DNA of 6,386 bases, from contig SPCO01000090.1 in assembly GCA_004525275.1 (NCBI GenBank), positions 1-6,386 of the forward strand. Reading direction: 5' to 3'. Shown here in pieces: positions 6,336 through 6,386 of the stretch. Positions within the stretch are counted from its first letter, which is position 1; every line of letters begins with the position of its first letter. This DNA is from Thermomicrobiales bacterium. GTDB lineage: Bacteria > Chloroflexota > Limnocylindria > Limnocylindrales > CSP1-4. The translations under genes and the position numbers were made by a program. The notes below the pieces were generated by a model that saw nothing but the letters and a program-made list of their open reading frames with translations, made no database searches and was not told the origin of the DNA.

Positions 6336-6386
6336 CCATCAAGTCAGGCGTGACCGCGGTGGTCCTCGCCGGGGGCCGATCGACAC
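6332..6386 (+). CDS. mobA: Probable molybdenum cofactor guanylyltransferase, N-terminus only
   Basis: Only 18 codons are present before the window ends. After a short leader they read VTAVVLAGGRST, the nucleotide-binding start of the MobA-type nucleotidyltransferases (usual pattern LAGGxSxRMG). MobA adds GMP to molybdopterin to form the guanine-dinucleotide cofactor of formate dehydrogenases and related enzymes. The ATG overlaps the selB stop (ATGA) and has no clear Shine-Dalgarno, so it is probably translated by coupling within the selA-selB operon. The context favours MobA because bacterial formate dehydrogenases often need both Sec and this cofactor. Related sugar or cytidylyl transferases share a similar start and cannot be excluded from so short a piece. 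Confidence 0.65.
   Translation, partial: MTIKSGVTAVVLAGGRST

Noticed and set aside
1..6386. Mobile elements, CRISPR arrays, tandem repeats or integration scars next to the tRNA gene
   Set aside because: No transposase or integrase frame, no repeat-spacer pattern and no duplicated tRNA end was seen. The tRNA flanks are occupied by selD and selA.

Overview
The window is a GC-rich bacterial chromosomal segment holding a compact, complete selenocysteine (Sec) synthesis and insertion locus. It contains selD (selenophosphate synthetase, minus strand), the selC gene for tRNA-Sec (UCA anticodon), selA (Sec synthase) and selB (Sec-specific elongation factor). It is flanked by an AarF/UbiB-type atypical kinase gene and by the first 18 codons of a probable mobA. 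High GC, GC-ending codons, GTG starts, a bacterial-type SelA and an encoded CCA on the tRNA all indicate a bacterium. I lean towards Chloroflexota or a similar high-GC lineage from the overall look, but this is impression only: no taxonomic marker is present.

Layout. Positions 1-1790 (minus strand) hold an AarF/ABC1-family kinase whose 3' end runs off the window. It has an unusual multi-helix hydrophobic N-terminus. An 84-base gap follows, containing a strong hairpin. selD (1875-2945, minus) lies upstream of the kinase gene in the same direction. A gap of only 39 bases separates the selD start from the divergently read tRNA-Sec gene (2985-3081, plus). The tRNA's encoded CCA is followed after one base by the selA ribosome binding site. 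selA (3092-4489), selB (4497-6335) and the mobA-like gene (6332 onward) are packed with a 7-base gap and then a 4-base ATGA overlap, as expected for one operon.

How the genes work together. SelD makes selenophosphate. SelA uses it to turn Ser-tRNA-Sec into Sec-tRNA-Sec. SelB delivers this tRNA to UGA codons marked by a SECIS hairpin. If the last gene is mobA, it would make the guanine-dinucleotide form of the molybdenum cofactor, used by formate dehydrogenases, which are the commonest bacterial selenoproteins. The coupling suggests the locus serves a Mo/W- and Se-dependent formate dehydrogenase encoded elsewhere. No selenoprotein gene was identified in the window, and SelD itself uses Cys rather than Sec.

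The core is a known system. Points worth a second look are the membrane domain on the kinase, the abutting tRNA and selA ribosome binding site, the apparent G-G mismatch in the tRNA acceptor stem, and the possibly leaderless GTG start of selD.
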